Of a stretch of 64,000 bases of DNA, positions 28,559-38,094 are shown piece by piece. Both the position numbers and the translations under genes were made by a program. Numbering within the stretch: the stretch's first letter is position 1; each line of letters opens with the position of its first letter. The notes beneath the pieces are model-generated. The model did no database searches and had not been told where the DNA came from. It saw only the letters and a list, made by a program, of their open reading frames with translations. Source of the DNA: Deltaproteobacteria bacterium (GTDB taxonomy: Bacteria > Desulfobacterota > Syntrophobacteria > Syntrophobacterales > Syntrophobacteraceae); assembly GCA_021813685.1 (NCBI GenBank), contig JAKAJS010000010.1, forward strand, positions 19,574 to 83,573, read 5' to 3'.

Positions 28559-30225
28559 CAGGTATGGTGAATCTACTGACGCACCGCAGTCCGCGCCCGG
28601 TGACCCTGGCAATCATGGACGGCGTCGGTTTTCGCGAGGAGGCGCTGGGTAATGCGGTGGCAAACGCCTTTACTCCCAATCTCGACTGGCTCTTGGCTAA
28701 CTGTCCTTTTCGGCTGTTGCGCGCGCATGGCACAGCGGTAGGGCTTCCCTCCGATCACGATATGGGCAACTCCGAAGTGGGGCATAACGCTTTGGGCGGG
28801 GGTCGCTTCTATCCCCAGGGAGCCAGACTGGTCAATGAGGCCGTCCAAAGCGGAGCGATTTTTAACGGCAACGCCTGGCAACAGTTGGTCAAGTACTGTT
28901 TCGATCACGACGGCGCGATGCACTTCCTGGGCCTTCTTTCCGACGGAGATGTTCACAGCCACATAAAGCACCTCGAAGCGATGCTGAGCCACCTCGCTTT
29001 TCAGGATAAGCTCCAACGGGCGCGGGTCCACATCCTGCTCGACGGCCGGGACGTGGGGGAGACTTCGGCGCTCGAATATGTCGAGAGGCTCGAAACGCTT
29101 CTGGAAAGCCTGCGGACCGAAGCCGGCGTGGATTTTCGCATCGCAAGCGGGGGCGGGCGCATGAAGATCACCATGGACCGCTACGAAGCCAATTGGGACA
29201 TGGTGGAACTGGGATGGAAGACTCATGTCGCAGCAGACGGCCGGCGGTTTCCTTCCGCCGAGGCGGCCATAACGACTTACCGCCGGGAGGAACCCGGGAT
29301 AATCGACCAGGACTTGCCCCCGTTTATAATCGCCGACGGAGCGGGAAACCCCGTAGGGCCGGTCCGGGACGGCGATGCGGTCGTCTATTTCAACTTTCGC
29401 GGCGACAGGGCCATCGAGATCAGCCGGGCCTTCGAGGAAGAAGATTTTTCCCGCTTCCCACGCGTTCCACACCCGAAGGTGATGTATGCCGGAATGATGG
29501 AGTACGACACCGAACTGCACATTCCCAAGCTTTTTCTGGTCGATCCCCCGCATATCGACCACACCGTGGGCGAGTATCTCTCGACCCATAATCTGCGCGA
29601 GATGGCGATAAGCGAGACACAAAAATACGGCCATGTCACCTATTTCTGGAACGGCAACAGGTCCGGCAAGATAGACGAAAAGCTCGAAGACTATATCGAG
29701 GTGCCCTCCGACATGCCCCCCTTTGAGGAGCGGCCATGGATGAAGGCGGCCGAAATAACCGATAAAACCGTTGAGGCGATCCTTTCCAAACGCTACGACC
29801 TGATACGGCTGAACTATCCCAACGGCGATATGGTCGGCCACACCGGCGTCTACCAGGCGGCCCGGATAGCCGTCGAAACAGTGGATCTGTGCCTGGGAAG
29901 GCTTATGGCCGCCACCCGGAAGGCGGGCGGTATTCTGATCGTTACCGCCGACCACGGCAACGCCGAGGAAATGTTTGAAATCGACTCCAAGACCGGAAAG
30001 CCCAAAGTCTACCCGAACGGTAAAATCAGGGCAAAAACCGCTCACACTACAAATCCCGTGTGGTTCATAGTCTTTGACCCAACCGGGGAGGGCTGTATCG
30101 AGTTCAACCCCGAAATCGCAAACCCGGGCCTCACAAACGTTGCCCCGACTCTCATGCAGCTGCTCGGGATCGACCCCCCGGAAATCTACGATCCGCCTCT
30201 TTTGCTTTTCAGACAAGGGTGCTGA
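28555..30225 (+). CDS. gpmI: 2,3-bisphosphoglycerate-independent phosphoglycerate mutase
   Basis: LPSDHDMGNSEVGHNALGGGR, GLLSDGDVHSHIKHL, ILIVTADHGNAEEM. Confidence 0.95.
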   Translation: MTGMVNLLTHRSPRPVTLAIMDGVGFREEALGNAVANAFTPNLDWLLANCPFRLLRAHGTAVGLPSDHDMGNSEVGHNALGGGRFYPQGARLVNEAVQSGAIFNGNAWQQLVKYCFDHDGAMHFLGLLSDGDVHSHIKHLEAMLSHLAFQDKLQRARVHILLDGRDVGETSALEYVERLETLLESLRTEAGVDFRIASGGGRMKITMDRYEANWDMVELGWKTHVAADGRRFPSAEAAITTYRREEPGIIDQDLPPFIIADGAGNPVGPVRDGDAVVYFNFRGDRAIEISRAFEEEDFSRFPRVPHPKVMYAGMMEYDTELHIPKLFLVDPPHIDHTVGEYLSTHNLREMAISETQKYGHVTYFWNGNRSGKIDEKLEDYIEVPSDMPPFEERPWMKAAEITDKTVEAILSKRYDLIRLNYPNGDMVGHTGVYQAARIAVETVDLCLGRLMAATRKAGGILIVTADHGNAEEMFEIDSKTGKPKVYPNGKIRAKTAHTTNPVWFIVFDPTGEGCIEFNPEIANPGLTNVAPTLMQLLGIDPPEIYDPPLLLFRQGC

Positions 30226-30286
30226 TTGGTGATTAGTGGACTGGTGCCGAGAGCTTTTTCTACTCACCAGCCACTAATCACTGATC
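30224..30286. repeat. inverted repeat at a convergent gene junction
   Basis: gattggtgattagtggactggtg ... caccagccactaatcactgatc between gpmI(+) and nitroreductase(-). Confidence 0.8.
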
Positions 30287-30294
30287 TTTTGATT

Positions 30295-30837
30295 TTAGAA
30301 TTTTTCGTGATGTACGAATTGAGTGACCTCCCGGCGCCCGGGGGCGCCGGTACCCTTTGCGGCATATCCGAGCGGGATGAGTGTGACCAGTTCGTAGCCT
30401 TCGGGCACCTTGAGGGCCTCCCTGGCTTTTTCGTGATCGAACAAGCCGGTGATAACCGTTCCAAGGCCTTCGTTTTGCGCGGCCAGGCAAAGAGTCTGCG
30501 TCGCAAGCCCCAGATCGAACATGAACCAGTCTCCGAATTTGGTTGTGGACTGTCCCTTATAGAAGCCCGCCGATTGGAGTTTACCGCATACGGCAATCAC
30601 GATGGGCGCTTCCACCATGGCACGGGTTGCCGGATTGCCCTTTGACATGGTCTGCTGGAGCTTTTCCTTTATCTCCCGGTCTTTTACCACGATAATTTCC
30701 CAGCACTGGGTATTCGCCCAGGAGGGCGTCCACCGTACCGCTTCGAGCACGCGGTTGAGCACTTCTTCGGGAACTTGTCTCTCCTCGTAGTTTCGAATGC
30801 TGCGGCGATTGAGTATGACATCCGTAATATCGGCCAC
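30295..30837 (-). CDS. nitroreductase-family protein
   Basis: VILNRRSIRNYEERQVPEEVLNRVLEAVRWTPSWANTQCWEIIVV; IPLGYAAKG. Confidence 0.9.
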   Translation of the reverse strand: MADITDVILNRRSIRNYEERQVPEEVLNRVLEAVRWTPSWANTQCWEIIVVKDREIKEKLQQTMSKGNPATRAMVEAPIVIAVCGKLQSAGFYKGQSTTKFGDWFMFDLGLATQTLCLAAQNEGLGTVITGLFDHEKAREALKVPEGYELVTLIPLGYAAKGTGAPGRREVTQFVHHEKF

Positions 30838-31031
30838 GATCTTCCTCCCTTTATTTTCAGGTAAGATTCCTATCCTATAAGCCCCCTTACCTTATGGTAC
30901 CGGCTTGCCTCCGTCAAGGCCTTTACGAGAGCCGGGGACCGGGAAGAAGTAATGCCGAAGGGAGGGAGCTTGGGGTCCCTTCCTTTCCGGCATGCGGTAC
31001 GAGAAGTAAAACGAATCGGGAACCAGGAGCC

Positions 31032-31541
31032 TCAGGCTCCGGGGAGCCCCTCGACCAAAAGAGGCTCGGCCGACGGAGCGGACGTTTGGCTCCCTTCCAG
31101 CTCAAAGGGGTTGATGACTGTAACGGGTATGGGGGAGGTTTTGACGATTTTTCCCGCCATATCTCCGAAGAGCGTTCGCTCGAAGAAGGGAAGATGATAG
31201 GCGGCCACAATCACCATATCGGCGTCTTGCGAGGCGATGTAGTCCCGGATTTGTTCAACGGGGTTTCCGTGCAGCACAACCCTTTTCACTCGGGGAACAT
31301 CCTGGAAATATTTTTCGGCGAATTCTTCCAGGTCCCGTTCGGCGAGCGCCCTATCCTCCCTTTCCATCAGATCGAGCGACCTGTGGGGAATGAAAAAGGT
31401 ATCGTATCCTTTGAATATGTCCACCGCCAGTACGAGGTGCAGTTCGGCGTCCAGACTTTCGACAACGGAACGTACCCGGGAAGCGATGCGGTGGGAGGAA
31501 CCGGCGAGATCTACCGGAAAAATGACTTTCTTGACTGACAT
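31032..31541 (-). CDS. universal stress protein family
   Basis: KKVIFPVDLAGSSHRIASRV...VILHGNPVEQIRDYIASQDADMVIVAAYH-like; TVINPFE. Confidence 0.75.
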   Translation of the reverse strand: MSVKKVIFPVDLAGSSHRIASRVRSVVESLDAELHLVLAVDIFKGYDTFFIPHRSLDLMEREDRALAERDLEEFAEKYFQDVPRVKRVVLHGNPVEQIRDYIASQDADMVIVAAYHLPFFERTLFGDMAGKIVKTSPIPVTVINPFELEGSQTSAPSAEPLLVEGLPGA

Positions 31542-31850
31542 TGCACCCTCCTGCGGGCGATCTTGGCATCGTCAAGGTCGCCCCGATGTGGATTATCACA
31601 TATTATAATCATCAAAACGCACGGCAGGAATGACATATAGGGACTCCCATGGCAGTGCTCCCAAAAAACATAGGTTTGTAAACTAATTCCGGACGCCGTC
31701 CGTTATTTAGGTGAAGAGTGTTTCGCGGTTGCTTTCCGAGTGTGTCGAGGGCCGCGAAAAGACGTTTCCTATTGCGAGGAAGTGGTTCATAATGCGTAGA
31801 GTGCAAGGGGGATAAAAATCACATACACGACAGGGTGTGTTCTCTTCAGG

Positions 31851-32495
31851 ATGAATCTGACCGAAGATCTTGAACTGAAAGTCTCCCTCCGGGAGGAGCA
31901 GATTTCCGCGCTCGTGGAGAAGGCAAGGGAGGGGGACCGCGATGCTTTTGAAAAGCTCATGGCTCTTCATCAGGACGAGATTTTTCGATTGGTGTTTTTC
32001 CGCACCCGCTCCCGGATCGATTCCGAGGATTTGACGCAGGACATTTTTCTGTCTGCCTTCAAATACCTGCCCCAGCTCAAGGACTCGGACAGGTTTCGCC
32101 CCTGGCTCTACAGAATAGCGCTCAACCGGGTGCATGATTTTCACAGGAAAAACAAGTTTCTTGCTTTTTTAGGGATGACCGAGCCCAGGGAAGATGCAGA
32201 TGTGGCCGATATCGAACCGCACCATGATCCCGGCGCGCTCGACACAGTCATCCGAAAAGAGTTCTGGTCGCATGTTAAGCGGTTATCGAAGCGATTTTCG
32301 CGGATGGAAAAAGAGGTGTTTTTCTTGCGGTTCGCCGACGATCTGAATTTGAGGGAAATAGCCCAAACTCTTAACCGGAGCGAGAGCGCAGTGAAGACCC
32401 ATCTGTACCGCGCGATCAAAAAATTCAAAGAGGACACCACTTTGAATGATTTCTTACAGGGAGAATGGCATGGTGAAAAAAATCAGCCATCTTGA
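31851..32495 (+). CDS. RNA polymerase sigma factor, ECF/sigma-70 family
   Basis: DRDAFEKLMALHQDEIFRLVFFRTRSRIDSEDLTQDIFLSAFKYL; NLREIAQTLNRSESAVKTHLYRAIKKFK. Confidence 0.92.
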   Translation: MNLTEDLELKVSLREEQISALVEKAREGDRDAFEKLMALHQDEIFRLVFFRTRSRIDSEDLTQDIFLSAFKYLPQLKDSDRFRPWLYRIALNRVHDFHRKNKFLAFLGMTEPREDADVADIEPHHDPGALDTVIRKEFWSHVKRLSKRFSRMEKEVFFLRFADDLNLREIAQTLNRSESAVKTHLYRAIKKFKEDTTLNDFLQGEWHGEKNQPS

Positions 32496-33000
32496 CGACA
32501 ACCGGATTATCGAGGCCGTAGTCGATGAAAACGGCCTGGATGGAGTGTTGCGCCGTCATTTGTCCGAGTGCCCCGCCTGCCGCGCCCGAAAAGAGGAACT
32601 GCAAGCCAGGCTTGCGCAATTCGGAAAGATGTCGCGCACCGACATTCCTGTGGACTTTAAAAAACCGAGGCTTTCCCAAAAGAGCCCGGGGTTTCTGGCA
32701 ACTGCATGGCGAAATCATCCCGTGCTGGCGTTCAGCGCCGCCTTGGCCCTGCTGGTTCTTTTCCTGAGTCCCATGGCAATCAATAAAGACAAACTCTTTA
32801 CGAAGGCAGTCGTCTACCAGGAGATGCTCCAGGACGAGAAGTTCATGGCCGAGGTTCAAAACCTCGAGAAAGATCCTCTGCCCAGTTTCTATGTGGATAT
32901 CTCGGGCGGCGGCGCCGGTCAACCGGACACACCCTCCCCGGGACCCGGCGCAAAAAACGGTCCTGTCCTCTCACCCAAGGGTGGATCGAAAAATGCGTGA
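32470..33000 (+). CDS. anti-sigma-factor-like membrane protein with zinc-finger motif
   Basis: RRHLSECPACRARKEELQARL (HxxxCxxC), then TM HPVLAFSAALALLVLFLSP; start ATGGTGAAAAAA. Confidence 0.75.
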   Translation: MVKKISHLDDNRIIEAVVDENGLDGVLRRHLSECPACRARKEELQARLAQFGKMSRTDIPVDFKKPRLSQKSPGFLATAWRNHPVLAFSAALALLVLFLSPMAINKDKLFTKAVVYQEMLQDEKFMAEVQNLEKDPLPSFYVDISGGGAGQPDTPSPGPGAKNGPVLSPKGGSKNA

Positions 33001-33607
33001 GACCTCATTTGTCATAGCGCTGGGGGTCGTTTTTCTGATCGCCTGTCCCTCCGTGTGCAGGGCACAGCAGGCCGCGCCGGGGAAGTGGATAAACCGCACG
33101 CTTGCCAACCGGGCCGCCAGCGAGGCGAATCAAAGAGCCAGAGAGATCCCCCCGGGGAGATGGTGGCACCTGCCGTACTTCGCAACCCAATTGGATATCA
33201 CGAGCGCGCAGAAAGAGCAGCTCGACAGGCTCTTCGACTATAACCGAAACAGGCTGGCACAGATAAAGATGCAAATGGAGCAGGAAAGAAGTGAACTGGT
33301 GAACGCGGTCGAGGGGCAACACCTCAATGAAGCCGCTGCCGAGTCCAAAATGAGGAAACTGGAAAACAGCCGGACCCTGCTGGCCTCCACACGGTTCACC
33401 TACTCGTTGGAGGTGAGAAAATTACTCGGCTACGATCGTTTCAAGCGTCTGAGGCTTCTTTTTCGAAACTGGCATGGGTTGCAGGAGTATATCTCGGGAG
33501 AAGATGCGAATAAGCCCGGGCGGCGAGCCGTCGCTGCCGGGCCGCCAGGCCCGGCCGGACAACGTCCGATTTTCCCGGCATCCGGCGGCCGGCAACCAGG
33601 CAACTAA
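32993..33607 (+). CDS. periplasmic Spy/CpxP-like (LTXXQ-type) protein
   Basis: Signal peptide then LDITSAQKEQLDRLFDYNRNRLAQIKMQMEQERSELVNAVEG; follows sigma/anti-sigma genes. Confidence 0.6.
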   Translation: MRETSFVIALGVVFLIACPSVCRAQQAAPGKWINRTLANRAASEANQRAREIPPGRWWHLPYFATQLDITSAQKEQLDRLFDYNRNRLAQIKMQMEQERSELVNAVEGQHLNEAAAESKMRKLENSRTLLASTRFTYSLEVRKLLGYDRFKRLRLLFRNWHGLQEYISGEDANKPGRRAVAAGPPGPAGQRPIFPASGGRQPGN

Positions 33608-33635
33608 ATACCATCAACTAACAACCAGCAACCGT
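33601..33635. repeat. heptamer tandem repeat, same CAACTAA/CAACCAG family as 14111-14166
   Basis: caactaa ataccat caactaa caaccag caaccgt. Confidence 0.8.
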
Positions 33636-33640
33636 TCTAT

Positions 33641-34318
33641 CTATTTGTTTCCCATGCAGATTTCGTCTGCTCCCCGGCGCGTGTTTTCTTCGGCCTGCCG
33701 GTACTGGAGCCATTGGAGCACCTTTTCGAACTCGCCTTTCAACTCGCGCAGCGCCAGGCCTCTGTGCGACACCGAGAGCTTCTGCCCCATGCTCATTTCC
33801 GCAAACGTTTTCCCCATCGGCGGATAGAGAAAAAGCGGGTCGTAGCCGAAACCGTTTGTTCCCCGGGGCGCATCGAGGATCTCCCCTTCGCACGAGGCCT
33901 CGTAGGTCAGGGCTGCTCCGGCGGGAACGGCCAGGGACAGAACGCAGCAAAACCGTGCCTTCCGATTTGTCTGCCCGGAAAGGGCAGCGAGAAGCTTGGT
34001 GTTATTTTCCGCATCGGTGGCTTTTGGCCCGGCGTAGCGGGCCGAATAGACGCCGGGGGCTCCGTCCAGCGCATCGACCGAAAGCCCCGAATCGTCTGCC
34101 AGGGCCGGAAGCCCCAGGACCTTGGCCGTAAAGCTCGCCTTCTTGTAGGCGTTTTCGTCAAATGTTTCGCCGTCTTCGACCGGCTGCGGAATCGGACCGA
34201 AGTCGTTTAAATCCTTCACCAGGATCGGAAAATCGGCGAGCATTTCCCTGATCTCCGAAGACTTTCCCCGGTTTCTCGTGGCGATTACCAGAATCTGATC
34301 GGCTACCTTGATGGACAT
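33641..34318 (-). CDS. rdgB: XTP/dITP diphosphatase (RdgB/HAM1 family)
   Basis: ILVIATRNRGKSSEIREML, ALADDSGLSVDALDGAPGVYSARYAG, NGFGYDPLF. Confidence 0.94.
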   Translation of the reverse strand: MSIKVADQILVIATRNRGKSSEIREMLADFPILVKDLNDFGPIPQPVEDGETFDENAYKKASFTAKVLGLPALADDSGLSVDALDGAPGVYSARYAGPKATDAENNTKLLAALSGQTNRKARFCCVLSLAVPAGAALTYEASCEGEILDAPRGTNGFGYDPLFLYPPMGKTFAEMSMGQKLSVSHRGLALRELKGEFEKVLQWLQYRQAEENTRRGADEICMGNK

Positions 34319-34321
34319 CGG

Positions 34322-35089
34322 CTATTCACCTGTTTGTTCAACAACCTGGGCGGGTCTTGCCCCGAAGAAATAGACAACCCACACGCTCACCTCGTAGAGA
34401 ACCAGCAGAGGGAGCGCCATTAAAAGCTGCGACACGATGTCGGGGCTTGGAGTGAGCACCGCGGCCGCAATAAAAATCAAAACGATTGCCCACTTGCGCT
34501 TGCGTCTCAAAAAGTCGGAGCTGAGCACGCCGAGTTTGGCAAGAAAAAAGGCGAAGACGGGAAGCTCGAACACCAGCCCGAAGCACAGCAGCATCTTTTC
34601 GGCAAATCCGAGATACTTGTCGATGCTCATCATGGGAGTGATATAGGGGGAGCTGGGGGAGGCGAAAAACTTGAAGGCTACGGGAACGACCACGAAGTAG
34701 CCAAACAAAACGCCGCCAACGAAGAAAAAACTGGAAGAGAAGATGACCGGCAGGATGTACTTTCTTTCGCTCGCATAGAGGCCGGGAGCCACAAATCTCC
34801 ATATCTCCCACAAAATGACCGGGGAGGCGAGGATCACGCCCCCGATGAAGGATACCTCCATCTCCGCCAGAAACGCTTCGTAGGGAACCGTATAGATGAG
34901 CTTGTAGGGCTGGCCCTTGGGCAACGCCTTGACCCAGGGCAATATGAATATATCGAACACCCTGTCTTTGAAAAAATAGCACAGAACGAAGCCCACACCT
35001 ACGGCGAGGCCGCAGAACAGTATCCTGCCTCGCAGCTCCTCCAGGTGCTGAAACAGGGGCATTTTATCTTCTTCGTCCGACATCTGCAT
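34322..35089 (-). CDS. tatC: Sec-independent protein translocase TatC
   Basis: MPLFQHLEELRGRILFCGLA; SFIGGVILASPVILWEIWRFVAPGLY. Confidence 0.95.
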   Translation of the reverse strand: MQMSDEEDKMPLFQHLEELRGRILFCGLAVGVGFVLCYFFKDRVFDIFILPWVKALPKGQPYKLIYTVPYEAFLAEMEVSFIGGVILASPVILWEIWRFVAPGLYASERKYILPVIFSSSFFFVGGVLFGYFVVVPVAFKFFASPSSPYITPMMSIDKYLGFAEKMLLCFGLVFELPVFAFFLAKLGVLSSDFLRRKRKWAIVLIFIAAAVLTPSPDIVSQLLMALPLLVLYEVSVWVVYFFGARPAQVVEQTGE

Positions 35090-35095
35090 TCCTGT

Positions 35096-35159
35096 TAGGT
35101 CGTATAGGTCGTATAGGTCCTATAATAGGTCCTATAGGTCGTATAGGTCCTATAAAGAC
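35096..35159. repeat. 9-mer tandem repeat (TAGGTCSTA) between tatC and the tatB-like gene
   Basis: taggtcgta taggtcgta taggtccta taa taggtccta taggtcgta taggtccta taa. Confidence 0.9.
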
Positions 35160-35501
35160 CTATTCTTGCTTTTCTTGTTTTTGCTTGGCTTCGGCCAGTG
35201 CGTCTTCCAGGGCCTTTTTCGGCTCCTCATAGACCGCCGACCGGATGGCGTTCCCCTCGTCTGCGGCGAGGCTGTTTAGAAGGTGTTTTTTGAGGCTCAC
35301 CTCCCGCTGCGCCGAACGGAATTCTTCCCTTAGGCCGCGAACGGTATCGTCCTGGTCCATCGCGCTTTTGAGATCGTCCATCGTGCGTTTGAACTCGGCG
35401 TAGCCTTTGCCGAGCGCCCTGGCGACATCGGGCAGCTTATTGGGCCCTACCACCAGGAGAACCACGATCAGGATCACCAGAAGGTGTTCGAAGCCGAACA
35501 T
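35160..35501 (-). CDS. tatB: Tat translocase subunit TatA/TatB-like (TatB position)
   Basis: MFGFEHLLVILIVVLLVVGPNKLPDVARALGKGYAEFKRTMDDLK. Confidence 0.85.
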   Translation of the reverse strand: MFGFEHLLVILIVVLLVVGPNKLPDVARALGKGYAEFKRTMDDLKSAMDQDDTVRGLREEFRSAQREVSLKKHLLNSLAADEGNAIRSAVYEEPKKALEDALAEAKQKQEKQE

Positions 35502-35538
35502 AGTTCACCTCCCACAGGTTCTCGAAACCCCGTGCAGC

Positions 35539-35748
35539 TTACCTGGATTCATTCGACTTTGTTTCCGCGGCTTTGGTTTCGACTTCCGGGGCAGGCTTGG
35601 GGTCTTCCGGTTTGGCGTCGCCGCCCAGCGCCTTTTTGAATTCACTGATTCCTTTTCCCAGGCCGCTTCCCAACTCAGGCAATTTCTTCCCGCCCGCAAC
35701 GATCATCACAATTGCCAGTAACGCCGCCCATTCCAGTCCGTCTAACAT
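35539..35748 (-). CDS. tatA: Tat translocase subunit TatA/E
   Basis: LEWAALLAIVMIVAGGKKLPELGSGLGKGISEFKKALGG. Confidence 0.88.
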   Translation of the reverse strand: MLDGLEWAALLAIVMIVAGGKKLPELGSGLGKGISEFKKALGGDAKPEDPKPAPEVETKAAETKSNESR

Positions 35749-35764
35749 GGTTCATCCTCCAAAA

Positions 35765-36619
35765 TTATTGTCTTGCATAGCTATGCAATCCGCTTAGCAG
35801 GAAGTTTACCCCAAAATAGGTAAATAGAACACACCCAAAACCGATCATTGACAGCCAGGCCGTTTTTTCCCCTTTCCACCCCTTGAGATTGCGCGCGTGG
35901 AGCACGGCGGCATAAATGAGCCAGGTGATAAGAGACCAGGTTTCCTTGGGGTCCCAGCTCCAGTAGGTTCCCCAGGCCGAATTTGCCCAGACCGCCCCCG
36001 TTATGATTCCCACCGAAAGCCACAGGAAGCCGAAGAGCACCAACTGGTAGTTAAACCACTCGAGCTGGGAAACGCTTGGCAAAAAGGCCAGGGCGCCGTT
36101 TTGCGCTTCCACCTCGCCGCCGTACTTTTTCTTCGCCAGGTAGAGTGCGCTCAGTCCGAACGAGACCGCAAAAGCCGAATAGCCCAGAAAACAGGTCACG
36201 ACGTGCGCAATGAGCCAGTTGCTCTTAAGGGCGGGAACGAGCGGCTGAATCTTCGAATCGACCCCTTTGGAAAAGGAGGCGTAGGCCATGGCCAGGAACG
36301 AAAAAAGCGCCGGCAAAACCCCCATGGCCCGCTGGCGGATGCGCCATTCGAACACCAGATAGATAATCATTATTGCCCAGGAAGCAAAAACGAGCGACTC
36401 GTACATATTGGCAAGCGGAATGTGCCCATAGCCCATCCGGTAGGATTCGGCCCACCGCAGCCCGATGCCGGCAGTTTGCACGAGCAGGGAAATCCAGCCG
36501 GTAATCGTGCCCGCCTTGAGCAGGGGCTGGTAGCGGAAAATCGTACCGGACAGATAGAAGAGGGTACAAAAAAAGTACAGAAAAGTAGTCAGGCTGAGCA
36601 GAAGAGAACTTGTCATCAA
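35765..36619 (-). CDS. ccsB: c-type cytochrome biogenesis protein CcsB (ResC-like)
   Basis: PLANMYESLVFASWAIMIIYL; WANSAWGTYWSWDPKETWSLITWLIYAAVLHAR. Confidence 0.93.
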   Translation of the reverse strand: MMTSSLLLSLTTFLYFFCTLFYLSGTIFRYQPLLKAGTITGWISLLVQTAGIGLRWAESYRMGYGHIPLANMYESLVFASWAIMIIYLVFEWRIRQRAMGVLPALFSFLAMAYASFSKGVDSKIQPLVPALKSNWLIAHVVTCFLGYSAFAVSFGLSALYLAKKKYGGEVEAQNGALAFLPSVSQLEWFNYQLVLFGFLWLSVGIITGAVWANSAWGTYWSWDPKETWSLITWLIYAAVLHARNLKGWKGEKTAWLSMIGFGCVLFTYFGVNFLLSGLHSYARQ

Positions 36620-38016
36620 AGCCCCTTGTTATCGGTATTGGTCGCGCTATTTTCCATTACGGGAAGTTCTTTTAGCCGTTTTTTAAGGATTGCGTGCAAT
36701 TCTTCGAACTTTTCCTCGAAAAGATGCGGATTGCGGCTTGCTTTGCCTGCGAACGTAATGATGTTCTTTTTTTTCTCCGCATCGGTTTGGATGCAGACCC
36801 ACAGTTTCTTATGGCTCGAATAAAAGGCCAGGCCGATGGAAAGCGTAAGGGCAATGAAACCGGTCCAGACAAACCAGACCCCGGGGTCCTTTTTGACCTC
36901 GATCCCGGTAAAATAGCTCTTGGAGGCCTTGCTTACGTGCACCAGGTAGTTTCCGATCCGGTTTCCATGAAACGACCGGTCGACCAGGATCCAGCGGGCG
37001 GAAAAATCCTTTTCCTGCCCGAGCTTCCCGTAGGCCAGTTCGATGGCCCGGCCAAACCCCATGAGGTTGTCCTGGTAGTCGGCTATAAAGAGCAGATGGT
37101 GGGTGCCGGGGATGGTGACCGGTTGCTCGAAGGGCAGCTCCATGGAGATCTTTTTGCCCGAGTCGCGGTCGGTGAGCTCGATTGCCGCCTGCTTGAGAAT
37201 TGTCCCATAGGTTGCCTGGTAGAAGGTGATGCCCTTGTAGATAAGGGGGTGGTTCACGAGGATCGATTTTGTAAGGATTTTCCTGCCGCCTTCGAGCAGG
37301 TCGAGATCGCTTTTATATTCTTTGGGAGCACCCGTTTTGTAGAAGGAAACGGTGAATTTGTCACACCGTACGGAAAACGGAAGTTTTATGGCATGCCGGC
37401 CGTCGGCCGACATGACGGTGCTCGAAGTATCTCCCTCGGCCAGATTCATGGTCCCTTTAAATCCCAGAAAGGATCCGACAAGGGCGCCGACCAGGATTAC
37501 CAGAACGCTCAAGTGGGCCACGTGGACCATAAGTCTGCTCCATCGCCCGGTTTCGCTCAAGGCGCAAAAACCGCCGTTCGACTCGACGGGCGACATCCGG
37601 CCGAAGGTTTCCCCCACGGCGGTTTCCACCACGCTTCGTGTTTTCTCAAAAGGCAGAGGGGTGGTGAGGGCGAAGTTGTGTGCGAATTTAGAGAGTTTTT
37701 TCGCATCAAAGGCCGTTTCGCGTTGTTTGAGTATTCGGATGGTTTTGGGGAGCCTGTCCAGGGTGCAGGCGACAAGGTTTGCACAAAGGAGCAGCAGCAG
37801 TCCGCTGAACCACGCGGAATGGAAAATATCGCCCAGGTGCAGCAACCCGAGCAGTGCCCCGAATGCCGGTCCGAAGCGGGACTGCAGTTGCGCCGTCGTT
37901 GCGCCCTGGGGCAGCAGCGTCCCCACAACCGAAGCCCCGGCGAGTACGAGGAAAAGAACCAGCGTGAGTTTTACCGATGTGATCAGGCGGAAGACCGCGT
38001 TTCTTTCTTTGGACAT
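36616..38016 (-). CDS. resB: cytochrome c biogenesis protein ResB-like
   Basis: VKLTLVLFLVLAGASVVGTLLPQ; LGDIFHSAWFSGLLLLLCANLVACTLDR; adjacent to ccsB. Confidence 0.9.
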   Translation of the reverse strand: MSKERNAVFRLITSVKLTLVLFLVLAGASVVGTLLPQGATTAQLQSRFGPAFGALLGLLHLGDIFHSAWFSGLLLLLCANLVACTLDRLPKTIRILKQRETAFDAKKLSKFAHNFALTTPLPFEKTRSVVETAVGETFGRMSPVESNGGFCALSETGRWSRLMVHVAHLSVLVILVGALVGSFLGFKGTMNLAEGDTSSTVMSADGRHAIKLPFSVRCDKFTVSFYKTGAPKEYKSDLDLLEGGRKILTKSILVNHPLIYKGITFYQATYGTILKQAAIELTDRDSGKKISMELPFEQPVTIPGTHHLLFIADYQDNLMGFGRAIELAYGKLGQEKDFSARWILVDRSFHGNRIGNYLVHVSKASKSYFTGIEVKKDPGVWFVWTGFIALTLSIGLAFYSSHKKLWVCIQTDAEKKKNIITFAGKASRNPHLFEEKFEELHAILKKRLKELPVMENSATNTDNKGL

Positions 38017-38094
38017 CCAGTATTTGCTCTCCGGAGTTTGGGAAAAATATGAATGCTTAGGATAACCCGCATACGGGCCCAGGGCAACAGGCCT

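Noticed and set aside
28573-30267. 564-aa ORF antisense to gpmI
   Set aside because: Shadow ORF in GC-rich DNA; the plus-strand gpmI is unambiguous
36694-38052. 452-aa plus-strand ORF opposite resB
   Set aside because: No recognisable family; resB motifs and operon context on the minus strand explain the region
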